A stretch of DNA of 64,000 bases from Rhizobium giardinii bv. giardinii H152 (GTDB lineage Bacteria; Pseudomonadota; Alphaproteobacteria; Rhizobiales; Rhizobiaceae): NCBI RefSeq assembly GCF_000379605.1, contig NZ_KB902579.1, forward strand, positions 447,748 to 511,747. Direction: 5' to 3'. Within the stretch, counting starts at the first letter, position 1; each line of letters opens with the position of its first letter. The notes under the pieces are model-generated. The model was not told where the DNA came from. It did not search any database and saw only the letters and a list, made by a program, of their open reading frames with translations. This document shows, one piece after another, positions 20,608 to 28,140 of this stretch. A program made the translations under genes and the position numbers.

Positions 20608-20969
20608 CAGGCGATCAGCTCCTTGTAGGCGGCTTCGTCGAGCAGCGCATTGGCGGCAGACGGATCGGCGAGCTTCAGTTTGAAGAACCAGCCGGCGCCC
20701 TGCGGATCGCTGTTGACCAGAGACGGGTCATCGACGATCGCCTGGTTGCTCTCGATAATTTCGCCGTCGAGCGGACAATAGACGTCGGAAGCGGCCTTGA
20801 CGGATTCGACCGTGGCCGCCGTTGCGCCCTTGTCGAGGCTCGTTCCGGCTTCCGGCAGTTCGACGAAAACGAGATCGCCAAGCTGTTCGGCGGCATGCGC
20901 GGTGATGCCGACGGTCGCCACGTCACCCTCGATTTTCAGCCATTCGTGTTCGTCGGTAAATTTCAGCAT
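20607..20969 (-). CDS. gcvH: Glycine cleavage system H protein
   Basis: Lipoylated shuttle protein between GcvP, GcvT and lipoamide dehydrogenase. The 120-residue protein starts [12 protein letters not shown] and has the lipoylation site K58 in [13 protein letters not shown] chose the ATG at 20969; the open frame continues upstream to 21200 only because it overlaps gcvT in another frame. GGAGC lies about 9 nt before the start. It sits 16 nt after gcvT and overlaps gcvP by one base. Confidence 0.97.
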
Positions 20970-20985
20970 CGGGTTTTGCTCCGGA

Positions 20986-22125
20986 TCAACGTTTGTAAGT
21001 TGGGGTGATGAAGGGAAGGGATGAGACAGTGACGGGCAGGTATTTGCCGCGCACCTCCGCGAAAAGCTGGGTGCCGTTGGCGATATAGGGAGCGGCGACG
21101 TAGCCCATGGCGACCGGATGATCGACACTCGGGCCGAAGCCGCCCGACGTGACGACGCCGGCTTGCGTGTGACCCTGCGCATCGGCATAGAGCATCGCAC
21201 CGCCGCGCACGGGGGCTTTCCCGTCCGGCTTCAGGCCAACGCGCCGGCGACCGGCGCCTTCGGCAAACTGGCCAAGGATGATCGGCGCGCCGGGAAAGCC
21301 GCCTTCGCGCGCACCTCCGGCACGGCGGGCCTTTTGCATCGCCCATTCAAGCGCGGCCTCTACCGGGGTCGTGCCGGTGTCGATATCGTTTCCATAGAGA
21401 CAGAGCCCGGCTTCCAGTCGGAGCGAATCGCGGGCTCCAAGGCCGATCGGCAGGACATCCGGATGCTCGAGGATGCGGCGCGTGACGTCTTCGGCGGAGG
21501 CGGCCGGGATGGAAATTTCAAATCCATCCTCGCCCGTATAGCCGGAGCGGGAAATGATGCAGGGCACATCATGCAGGGCGGCCTCGGCGACGTCCATGAA
21601 GCGCATGGTGGCGATATCGGCCCAAAGTTCGGCAAGAACACATTCGGCGCGCGGACCCTGCAACGCGATCAGCGCGCGGTCATCGAGCAAGGCGAGATCG
21701 CAGGTCGCGCCCAGATGATCTTGCAGGTGCGCGAAATCGGCATCCTTGCAGGCGGCGTTGACGACCAGAAAAAGATGGTCGCCGCGATTGGCGATCATCA
21801 GGTCGTCGAGAATGCCGCCCTGGTCGTTGGTGAACAGCCCGTAGCGCTGGCGGTTTTCGCCAAGGCCGAGCACATCGACCGGCACGAGCTTTTCAAGCGC
21901 AAGTGCTGCGTCCTCGATCTTTCCGGATTTCGGCCGCAGGATGATCTGGCCCATGTGCGAAACGTCGAACAGGCCGGCGGCGCCGCGAGTGTGGAGATGC
22001 TCCTTCATCACGCCGGCCGGATATTGCACCGGCATGTCATAGCCGGCAAAGGGCACCATGCGGGCGCCAAGTGACACGTGCAGCGCATGCAACGGTGTCC
22101 GTTTCAGGGGAGAATGATCGTCCAA
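20986..22125 (-). CDS. gcvT: Aminomethyltransferase, T protein of the glycine cleavage system
   Basis: Transfers the methylene group from aminomethyl-GcvH to tetrahydrofolate and releases ammonia. The 379-residue protein has the N-terminal [18 protein letters not shown], the [11 protein letters not shown] motif and the folate-site [11 protein letters not shown]. It uses a TTG start at 22125, supported by GGAGG six nt upstream and by the fit of residues 10-20 to the family; no ATG lies in a suitable place. First gene of gcvTHP, directly behind the tandem glycine riboswitch. Confidence 0.95.
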   Translation of the reverse strand: MDDHSPLKRTPLHALHVSLGARMVPFAGYDMPVQYPAGVMKEHLHTRGAAGLFDVSHMGQIILRPKSGKIEDAALALEKLVPVDVLGLGENRQRYGLFTNDQGGILDDLMIANRGDHLFLVVNAACKDADFAHLQDHLGATCDLALLDDRALIALQGPRAECVLAELWADIATMRFMDVAEAALHDVPCIISRSGYTGEDGFEISIPAASAEDVTRRILEHPDVLPIGLGARDSLRLEAGLCLYGNDIDTGTTPVEAALEWAMQKARRAGGAREGGFPGAPIILGQFAEGAGRRRVGLKPDGKAPVRGGAMLYADAQGHTQAGVVTSGGFGPSVDHPVAMGYVAAPYIANGTQLFAEVRGKYLPVTVSSLPFITPTYKR

Positions 22126-22194
22126 ATCCGGCCTCCAGGTCTGGCGCGACGCGCCGGCTCATCTCCACGCGCATTGACTGCGGCGTATCCTCGA

Positions 22195-22350
22195 GCCCCC
22201 TCTGTCCCTTTGCCTGAGATTGTTATCCCTTCGGCGAGCGAAAACGCTTCTCTCCAGAGTCCTTTCGGCACCTTGCTGGTCCTTTGGCCTGAGAGTTTCC
22301 GGGGCGGTTGCTCCTTCGGCACCGGTATGAACCGGATTCTCCCAACAAGA
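22195..22350 (-). ncRNA. Tandem glycine riboswitch upstream of gcvT
   Basis: On the minus strand, from 22350 to 22195, two aptamers of the glycine class lie head to tail. The first has GGGAGA near 22345-22336, GCCGAAGGAGCAA and AACTCTCAGGCCAAAGGACC ending near 22280. The second begins CTCTGGAGAGA (about 22258-22248), then CGCCGAAGGG, and AATCTCAGGCAAAGGGAC ending near 22205. These GGAGA, CCGAAGG and CUCAGGCAAAGG words are the conserved core of the glycine riboswitch. It probably turns gcvTHP on when glycine is abundant. About 70-80 nt separate it from the gcvT start. Boundaries are approximate. Confidence 0.9.
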
Positions 22351-22515
22351 TCGGGTTCAGATAACGGCGATCGCAATTGCTTGGCAAGCGCAAAATGTCG
22401 CGCTCGAACAGATTTTTGCCGCAACTGTTTCAACATACCTCCTCGGTGCGTCAAAGTAGCCTTTGCTTTTTTCGTACCGAAACGATAACGCAAGCGGCCA
22501 AGACGGGGACAATCG

Positions 22516-22917
22516 ATGGCCAGAGCCGGACGACAGTGGCAGATGACGGTGCGCGTGCTTTCGGCACTTGCCCTCCTGTTCCTGTCTTTTGCCCATCAGC
22601 CGGCGTTCGCCCGACAGCTTGCCCCGGAAATGGCGGCGAACTACGTCCTGCCGGATGGCACGATTGCCGACATCTGCTTCGGATCGGAGGGTGTCGACGA
22701 TCACAATGACCCACACAATGCCCCGCACGAGGGCGTTGTACCGCTCTGCGACTATTGCCGGCTCGCCGCTTCGATTGCCTTGCTGTCGCCCCCGAGTGAA
22801 GCCTATCTCATCCTCCGCGTCGCCGCGCTTGCCGAGGGCAAGACGGATTTTTCGGCCATTTTTGTCGAATATCCGCGCACCCTGCCGCAGTCGCGTGCTC
22901 CTCCGCTGTCTCTCTGA
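22516..22917 (+). CDS. Small exported Cys/His protein, DUF2946-like
   Basis: Protein of 133 residues with an N-terminal signal-like helix (VRVLSALALLFLSFAHQPAFA, about 12-32). The mature part has a lone Cys in IADICFGSEG, a His-rich stretch DDHNDPHNAPHEG, and a CDYCRLA pair. This Cys...CxxC layout and length fit DUF2946, small proteins often found next to copper or TonB genes. The neighbour 105 nt downstream is a copper-binding YcnI-PCuAC protein on the same strand, so a role in metal handling is plausible but not shown. ATG at 22543 is an alternative start. Function not known. Confidence 0.65.
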   Translation: MARAGRQWQMTVRVLSALALLFLSFAHQPAFARQLAPEMAANYVLPDGTIADICFGSEGVDDHNDPHNAPHEGVVPLCDYCRLAASIALLSPPSEAYLILRVAALAEGKTDFSAIFVEYPRTLPQSRAPPLSL

Positions 22918-23021
22918 CCTCATCGCTTCGGCGATTCTTCCATGTTTTTAGTCACTTCAGCCGCTTGATGCGGCGTTGACCGGATTGCCGCGGTGGCAAC
23001 TCCGGTGCGGAGACCAGATCA

Positions 23022-23999
23022 ATGACACAGACCAGAACAGCCCTTCTTGCACTCATCCTTTCGCTGGCCGGGGCCGCAGCTGCCCATGCGCATGCGTCTT
23101 TCGAAGACGACGAAGCTGCCTCGGAAAGCGGCTTCAAGGCCGTGCTGCAGATTCCGCACGGCTGCGACGGCAAGGCGACGACCGAAGTGCAGGTGAAACT
23201 GCCGGAAGGCTTCGTCTTCGCCAAGCCGCAGCCGAAGGCCGGTTGGGAGATCGAGATTATCAGGGGCGACTACCAGAAAAGCTATGACAACCACGGCAAG
23301 ACGGTGACGTCCGGGCCGCTCGAAATCCGCTGGAAGAACGGCAATCTGTCCGACGACTATTACGACACCTTCGCCATCAAGGGGACGATCTCCGGCTTCG
23401 ACAAGCAGACTGACATCGCCTTTCCGGTAACGCAGCTTTGCGGTGCGACCGACAAGGTGGCCTGGGACGAGATTCCGGCTGAAGGCCAGGACGCCCATTC
23501 GCTGAAACATCCGGCGCCGACGGTCACCGTGACACCGGCCACGGCCGCAGGGCATCACGGCCACGACATGGCGGCAATGGCGGGGATGGGCAACACGACG
23601 GTCAAGGCCGGATCGCTCGAGATTTCCGGCGGCGCCCTCAAGGCGATGCTGCCAGGCGCCAAGGTCGGCGGCGGCGGCTTTACGGTGAAGAACGACGGCA
23701 GCGAGGACGATACCCTGATCTCCGTCGAGAGCCCGGCGGCGGGCCGCGTCGAACTGCACGAGATGACGATGCAGAACGACGTGATGAAGATGCGCAAGCT
23801 GGAGCAGGGCATCGCCATTCCGGCGGGGGCGACCGTCGCGCTTGCGAGCGGCGGCCTGCATCTGATGTTCATGGATGTGAAGAAGCCCTTTGCCGCGGGC
23901 GACAGCGTGCCGGTGACGCTGACCTTCGAAAAGGCCGGCAAGGTCGATTACATGCTTGCCGTCGGCGATGCCGCTGGCGGCACGCACAAGCACAACTGA
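23022..23999 (+). CDS. Periplasmic copper protein: YcnI (DUF1775) fused to PCuAC (DUF461)
   Basis: The 325-residue protein has a Sec signal peptide (LLALILSLAGAAAAHA). Cleavage would leave His as the new N-terminus (HASFEDDE), as in YcnI proteins whose N-terminal His binds copper. Residues about 25-165 form the DUF1775 domain (KLPEGFVFAKPQPKAGWEIE). A His/Met linker (GHHGHDMAAMAGM) leads to a PCuAC domain at about 195-315 with the copper motif H246-x-M248-x-M250 and H280-x-M282. PCuAC proteins deliver Cu(I) to cytochrome oxidase; the fused form may transfer copper between its halves. Operon partner is probably the small Cys/His gene upstream. Confidence 0.9.
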   Translation: MTQTRTALLALILSLAGAAAAHAHASFEDDEAASESGFKAVLQIPHGCDGKATTEVQVKLPEGFVFAKPQPKAGWEIEIIRGDYQKSYDNHGKTVTSGPLEIRWKNGNLSDDYYDTFAIKGTISGFDKQTDIAFPVTQLCGATDKVAWDEIPAEGQDAHSLKHPAPTVTVTPATAAGHHGHDMAAMAGMGNTTVKAGSLEISGGALKAMLPGAKVGGGGFTVKNDGSEDDTLISVESPAAGRVELHEMTMQNDVMKMRKLEQGIAIPAGATVALASGGLHLMFMDVKKPFAAGDSVPVTLTFEKAGKVDYMLAVGDAAGGTHKHN

Positions 24000-24014
24000 G
24001 TTTTCCCGTCATGG

Positions 24015-24038
24015 GGCGGCGCGGACCACTGCGCCGCC
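24015..24038. terminator. Hairpin between the copper gene and a convergent small gene
   Basis: GGCGGCGC (24015-24022) / GCGCCGCC (24031-24038), an 8-bp GC stem, lies 15 nt past the plus-strand stop and is followed by GTCTTCC. It probably acts as terminator for the copper gene; T-tract is poor. Confidence 0.5.
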
Positions 24039-24082
24039 GTCTTCCTCCTGCAAGGGACGGTTTAGCCTTCGGAGGGCCCGGC

Positions 24083-24376
24083 TTACTCGTCTGCTTCCGG
24101 CTCGTCGGGACCGAACTCCATGTAGCGGCGAACCACGTCGCCACGCGTGCCTTGCGGCTGGCGGCCGTTGGAACTCATCAGCATCAACGAAAGCGATGTC
24201 GGGCTGCGCATGGCCGCGACCGAGGCATGCGTCTTGGCCACATCGTCCTTCGGCCGTGCCGACAGCAAGGTGATCGCTTCCTCGGCCGGGCCATCGCCGC
24301 TCATCCGCGCGGACGGCTTTACGCCCTGCGCCGCGTAAGCCGCCGTGGTGGCTGACATGGTAATGACCTGGCTCAT
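24083..24376 (-). CDS. Hypothetical protein, 97 residues
   Basis: I do not recognise this protein. It is rich in Ala, Ser, Arg and Met (MSATTAAYAAQGVKPSARM) and ends in an acidic tail (YMEFGPDEPEADE). No signal peptide or membrane segment is visible. It is favoured as a real gene because the reading frame has strong GC preference at third codon positions and lies between two convergent/divergent genes rather than opposite one. Two starts are possible: the ATG at 24376 and one at 24358; neither has a clear ribosome-binding site. Confidence 0.6.
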   Translation of the reverse strand: MSQVITMSATTAAYAAQGVKPSARMSGDGPAEEAITLLSARPKDDVAKTHASVAAMRSPTSLSLMLMSSNGRQPQGTRGDVVRRYMEFGPDEPEADE

Positions 24377-24725
24377 GACGATCTGCCCGGTGACAGGGGC
24401 TCCTTCGGATGTGGCAATCCATTCGCATTAATCCGGGCGCCATTTCATTCACGTGAAATCGGGTGCTCGCATTTGAGACGAATTTTACCAATGCGCCGCA
24501 GGAGGCATCTTCCCTCCCGTCACGGCCCATCACGATGCGGTGACCGGGCGGCAAATCGTGTTGGCAGGGCCGTCTTGTGGCGTTGGAAACCGGCGCGAAT
24601 AGCGGCATAACAATAGTGACCCGATTCTGGCCGACGAATGGCGATGTGGCGGCACCGGCCGACATCTCGTCCACCATCGTCAGGCCGGGACCGGCTGCGT
24701 CACTGCAATGCGATCGATGGGGCTC
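24377..24725. other. Divergent intergenic region ahead of an L,D-transpeptidase gene
   Basis: About 350 nt without a gene. A 10-bp perfect palindrome TTCACGTGAA (24448-24457), flanked by ATTTCA...AAAT, is the clearest element and could be a regulator site. GGAGG occurs at 24500-24504 but is not followed by a good frame. No RNA gene is recognised. Confidence 0.35.
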
Positions 24726-25430
24726 ATGACAATCGACAATCGTTTCTCCCGCCGGGGATTTCTCGCGGCGCTTGCGGCATCGGCTGGCACGCTTGCCGGC
24801 TGCACCACCGGTCCCTTGCGCCGACGCCCGGCACCGACGCCGGGCATCGTCCAGAGGCCGGTCGGGCCACCCTCCGAGGCTGAGCTGCAGGTGATGTACG
24901 GGCCGGTGGAGGATGGTGGCTATCTGATCCCGGCGGTGCCCTATCAACAGATCGATCCGCAATTCTACCGTCAGCGCGTCTACGACCCGACGGGCGAGGC
25001 GCCCGGCACCGTGGTCGTCGACACGCCGTCGCGGCTTCTCTATGTCGTCGAGCCGGGCGGCACAGCGATGCGCTACGGCGTCGGCATCGGCCGCGAAGGC
25101 TTTGCCTGGCAGGGCGACGGCGTGATCCACTGGCGCCAGGCCTGGCCGCACTGGAAGCCGCCCAACGAGATGGTCGCCCGCCAGCCGAGCCTCGCGAAAT
25201 ATTCGATCGAGAACGGCGGCATGCCGCCTGGGCTCGACAATCCGCTCGGCGCGCGGGCGCTCTACATCTTCCAGAACGGCGAGGACACGCTCTACCGGCT
25301 GCATGGCAATCCGGAATGGCAGTCGATCGGCAAGGCGGTGTCGTCGGGCTGCGTGCGGCTTCTGAACCAGGACGTCATCGATCTCTACGCGCGGGTTCCG
25401 GCCAAGGCACGGATCGTCGTCTGGCAATGA
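24726..25430 (+). CDS. L,D-transpeptidase (YkuD domain), predicted lipoprotein
   Basis: Cross-links or tethers peptidoglycan in the periplasm. The N-terminus reads SRRGFLAALAASAGTLAGC: a twin-arginine-like signal followed by a lipobox (LAGC), so a lipid-anchored, possibly Tat-exported protein. The catalytic YkuD motif is at residues about 196-212: HGNPEWQSIGKAVSSGCVRL with Cys209. The 234-residue length is typical of the Erfk/YbiS/YcfS-like enzymes in rhizobia. ATGs at 24708 and 24717 are in-frame alternatives. Rhizobiales contain many such enzymes and use them in polar growth; the exact role here is inferred. Confidence 0.88.
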   Translation: MTIDNRFSRRGFLAALAASAGTLAGCTTGPLRRRPAPTPGIVQRPVGPPSEAELQVMYGPVEDGGYLIPAVPYQQIDPQFYRQRVYDPTGEAPGTVVVDTPSRLLYVVEPGGTAMRYGVGIGREGFAWQGDGVIHWRQAWPHWKPPNEMVARQPSLAKYSIENGGMPPGLDNPLGARALYIFQNGEDTLYRLHGNPEWQSIGKAVSSGCVRLLNQDVIDLYARVPAKARIVVWQ

Positions 25431-25580
25431 GGTGCCGGCGGCTCCGCTGCAACAAGTCTTGCTTCTGATTAACGGAAAGCTAACCGCTTCATCGGATTCT
25501 GTCCGTAGTCGGGGCGAACGGCACCCTGATTTGGATCTTTCGACACAACTTTGGCACGTTTTCCGGCAATAGACGCTTTC

Positions 25581-26627
25581 ATGCTTCCTTCGATTTCCCC
25601 TTCCAGCGCCGTGATGCGCACCGCCCGCCGCGTTCTCACCCGGACGGCCGCCGCCTTTCTCCTCGGCGTGGCGCTGTCCGGCTGCATGGGGCTGGACGAT
25701 CTCACCGAGGCCCCGCCGAAGCTCTCCAGCAAGATGATCGCCGAGATGTCGAAGAAGGGCATGAAGCCGGAAAGCCCGGTGCTGATCCGCATCTTCAAGC
25801 AGGAAAGCGAGCTCGAGGTCTGGAAGGTCGACAAGTCCGGCACCTATGCGCTGTTCAAGACCTATCCGATGTGCCGCTGGTCGGGAAAGCTCGGCCCGAA
25901 GACGAGGATCGGCGACCGGCAGGCGCCGGAAGGCTTCTATCATGTCTCGGCGGGCCAGCTTAATCCGAACTCGCAATATTACGTCTCCTTCAATCTCGGC
26001 TATCCGAACCGGCTCGAAGCGGCGCTCGGCCATACCGGCGAGGCGCTGATGGTGCATGGAGCCTGCTCGTCCTCCGGCTGCTACGCCATGACCGACCAGG
26101 GCGTCGGCGAAATCTATGCGATCGTGCAGAAGGCGCTTTCGAGCGGACAGGAGAATTTCCAGGTCCAGGCCTTTCCCTTCCGCATGATGGCGAAGAACAT
26201 GATCGAACACCGCGACGATCAGAACATGCCCTTCTGGCGGACGCTGAAAGAGGGCTACGACGCCTTCGAGGTGACGCACCGGCAGCCGAAGGTGTCCATC
26301 TGCGAAAGCCGCTACGTCTTCAACAAGGAATTCGAGGGCGGCGAGCCCGCCGATCCGCTCGCCGCCTGCCCGGCGGTCGTCAACCAGCTCGAGCCGCAGG
26401 CGATGGCGAAGATCGTGGCGGAGGAGCGCAAGGTCGACGCGGCGATGACCGAGGCCCTTCCCGCGAGCACGTCGATGAGCGCCTATGTCGATGGCGGCAT
26501 GCATCCGCGTTTCCGCACACTGCTGAAGCGCGAAGGGCCGCAGAAGCTGGCGGCGAGCATTTCCGCCACCAAATACCCGATCAGCCGCCCGGAAGCGGCA
26601 TTGGCCGACCCGTTCGCCGGACGGTGA
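25581..26627 (+). CDS. YafK-family murein L,D-transpeptidase, predicted lipoprotein
   Basis: The 348-residue protein starts with a lipoprotein signal (AAAFLLGVALSGCMG, lipobox LSGC). The YkuD-like catalytic core follows: PMCRWSGKLGPKTRIGDRQAPEGFY, then MVHGACSSSGCYAMTD with the catalytic Cys167. Replacement of the usual SxGCxR by SSGCYAM marks the YafK/DpaA type, which in E. coli removes Braun lipoprotein from peptidoglycan; activity here is not known. The C-terminal ~120 residues are family-variable. The start is uncertain: TTG 25551, ATG 25581 or ATG 25614. A CtrA-like pair of half sites lies at 25469-25483. It follows another L,D-transpeptidase gene by 150 nt. Confidence 0.85.
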   Translation: MLPSISPSSAVMRTARRVLTRTAAAFLLGVALSGCMGLDDLTEAPPKLSSKMIAEMSKKGMKPESPVLIRIFKQESELEVWKVDKSGTYALFKTYPMCRWSGKLGPKTRIGDRQAPEGFYHVSAGQLNPNSQYYVSFNLGYPNRLEAALGHTGEALMVHGACSSSGCYAMTDQGVGEIYAIVQKALSSGQENFQVQAFPFRMMAKNMIEHRDDQNMPFWRTLKEGYDAFEVTHRQPKVSICESRYVFNKEFEGGEPADPLAACPAVVNQLEPQAMAKIVAEERKVDAAMTEALPASTSMSAYVDGGMHPRFRTLLKREGPQKLAASISATKYPISRPEAALADPFAGR

Positions 26628-26797
26628 GGGCGGGGCGTCGCATAGAAGGTGACATCGCCCATGCCACGCTCGGCGGTTTTGCCCCGCGCCCGCGGTGACG
26701 GCCTGAGTCCGGCCCAAGCGGCATGCGTCCGCGCGGCGAGGGGTGGCCTTCCGCGCCAGGGCCCGGCATGCTATGCGGTGTTGCCGGAGGATTTGTC

Positions 26798-27196
26798 ATG
26801 CGCCATCGTTACAGCCTCGACCATGTTGCACTGCTGGTCAGCGATCTCGAGCGCAGCGTCGCGTTCTACCGGGATGTCATGGGCTTCGAGCCGATCCCGC
26901 GCGAAGGCAGCGCCAATGTCGCCTGGCTGGAAATCGGCGGTGGCGATGCGATCCATCTCATCGCCGGCGATTTCGGCGCCACGCACGTGACGAAGGAGAC
27001 GCATGTCGCCATCTCCACGGCCGATTTCGACGCCTTCGTCGCCCATATCGGCGCGCTCGGCATTCCCTTTACCGACTGGCCGGGCAATCCCGGCCGCATC
27101 GGCCTGCACCGCAACGGCTTCGCCCAGATCTACGTTCAGGATCCCGACGGATACTGGATCGAAATCAACGACCACCGGCCGCCCGGCGCGGCTTGA
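26798..27196 (+). CDS. VOC/glyoxalase-family protein
   Basis: A 132-residue single-subunit VOC domain with the paired beta-alpha-beta-beta-beta modules. Candidate metal ligands are His in LDHVALLVSD, Glu in VAWLEIGGG, His in ETHVAISTADF and Glu in YWIEIND. The PDGYWIEI ending is typical of lactoylglutathione lyase-like and extradiol dioxygenase-like members; the substrate cannot be told from sequence. GGAGGA lies 7 nt before the ATG at 26798, which decides the start over an upstream frame beginning at 26723. Confidence 0.85.
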   Translation: MRHRYSLDHVALLVSDLERSVAFYRDVMGFEPIPREGSANVAWLEIGGGDAIHLIAGDFGATHVTKETHVAISTADFDAFVAHIGALGIPFTDWPGNPGRIGLHRNGFAQIYVQDPDGYWIEINDHRPPGAA

Positions 27197-27615
27197 CGGC
27201 ATGAGGACACGCGCCTTCGTTCACGCGCGGGAAAACCGCCGTGGTTGTCAAAGGGCATTTCGGACGGGGCGCTGAAAGCTGCCTCGTGAAAATAGAATGG
27301 GTGACACCTCTCCGCGCCCCGTTCGGCGGTTTTTGCCCGCAAACTCGTTCCGCTACGGCCTTGTCGGCCCTCTGTGCGATTGCACGCCCGCAGCAGCAGC
27401 ATCGGCCTGCGGAGGGGAACCTTCTCGCGAACCCCGATGCCAAGGACTTCCGTCCTTTCCTTGAGACCGGCGCCGGCCCCGCCAGACTGCCACGGCTGGC
27501 AGCGTATCCGTGGGCGGGACGGGAAGATTATGGCAGAGGTTTCGATGGCGGGGATGGATGGGGATGTGGGGCTTGTCCCTCACCAACAAAATCTGACAGT
27601 TAGAAGGCTTATCAT

Positions 27616-27648
27616 TCCTCGTCCTCGGGTTAAACCCGAGGACGAGGA
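27616..27648. repeat. REP-like palindrome, 16-bp arms
   Basis: TCCTCGTCCTCGGGTT (27616-27631) and AACCCGAGGACGAGGA (27633-27648) are exact inverted copies around a single A. The motif CCTCGGGT..ACCCGAGG is a well-known type of dispersed palindrome in rhizobial intergenic regions. Copy number cannot be checked here. Confidence 0.65.
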
Positions 27649-27806
27649 TGACGACCTTGGAGGGCGACGGGCAATGCTGACGATGCCGTGGCTGCCCCGA
27701 CCTCAGAGATAGGTGCCCAAGACATTGGGGAACGTTTTTCGCTTTGCGGGAGGTGTGGATGCCGTGGAGAGAGACTTCGGTGATGGAGGAACGTTCGGCA
27801 CGAGGT

Positions 27807-27849
27807 TGTCACCCATGTCTTAGGTACAAACTGTTACCTATGTCTCCGG
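27807..27849. repeat. Direct repeat pair resembling an IS end
   Basis: TGTCACCCATGTCTTAGG (27807-27824) and TGTTACCTATGTCTCCGG (27832-27849) are 25 bp apart in start and agree at 13 of 18 positions. Repeated transposase-binding words of this kind occur at ends of IS21/IS481-like elements. No transposase gene is near, so this would be a leftover end. Tentative. Confidence 0.35.
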
Positions 27850-27867
27850 GTCGGACAATCTCTTTTT

Positions 27868-27943
27868 TGGTGAGCGCGCAGGGATTCGAACCCTGGACCT
27901 ACTGATTAAAAGTCAGTTGCTCTACCGGCTGAGCTACGCGCTC
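27868..27943 (-). tRNA. tRNA-Lys (anticodon TTT)
   Basis: On the minus strand a full cloverleaf folds: acceptor GAGCGCG/CGCGCTC with discriminator A and encoded CCA, D arm GCTC..GAGC, anticodon arm CTGACT-TTT-AATCAG, and T arm CCAGGGTTCGAATCCCTG. The anticodon TTT reads AAA/AAG, so lysine. Total 76 nt including CCA. The first of these bases lies at 27943. Confidence 0.97.
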
Positions 27944-28140
27944 CCTCAAAACCGGGGCGTTGCGTGCCCGGCGGAAGTGGGCGGACATATGCACAGCGGG
28001 CTTGTTTTGGTCAACCCAAAAAAAGCGGACGAAACTGCAAATTCGATGATTTGCATGGAGATCGCCAAAAGGTGATTGGTTTGGAGGGGGCATCGGCGTT
28101 AAGACGGCGCGAGCGTGTTGCAGGCTGGAGTTCTTAACGG

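Larger units (their letters stand above)
27197..27867. other. Gene-free, repeat-bearing stretch next to tRNA-Lys
   Basis: About 670 nt without a credible gene. Open frames at 27241-27603 and 27374-27712 have poor codon use. The stretch holds a small hairpin AAGGAC-TTCC-GTCCTT (27442-27457), a near-perfect long palindrome at 27616-27648, and a pair of direct repeats at 27807-27849. The middle (about 27290-27600) resembles the mosaic intergenic repeats of rhizobia, but I cannot verify copies elsewhere. Confidence 0.45.

Noticed and set aside
24009-26717. 902-codon minus-strand open frame
   Set aside because: It runs opposite two L,D-transpeptidase genes with clear motifs and signal peptides, and its translation is low-complexity Arg/Gly/His-rich. 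It reflects high GC on the opposite strand.
27241-27603. Possible 120-residue gene upstream of tRNA-Lys
   Set aside because: No ribosome-binding site, mixed frames over the same stretch and poor codon use; the sequence looks like an intergenic repeat.
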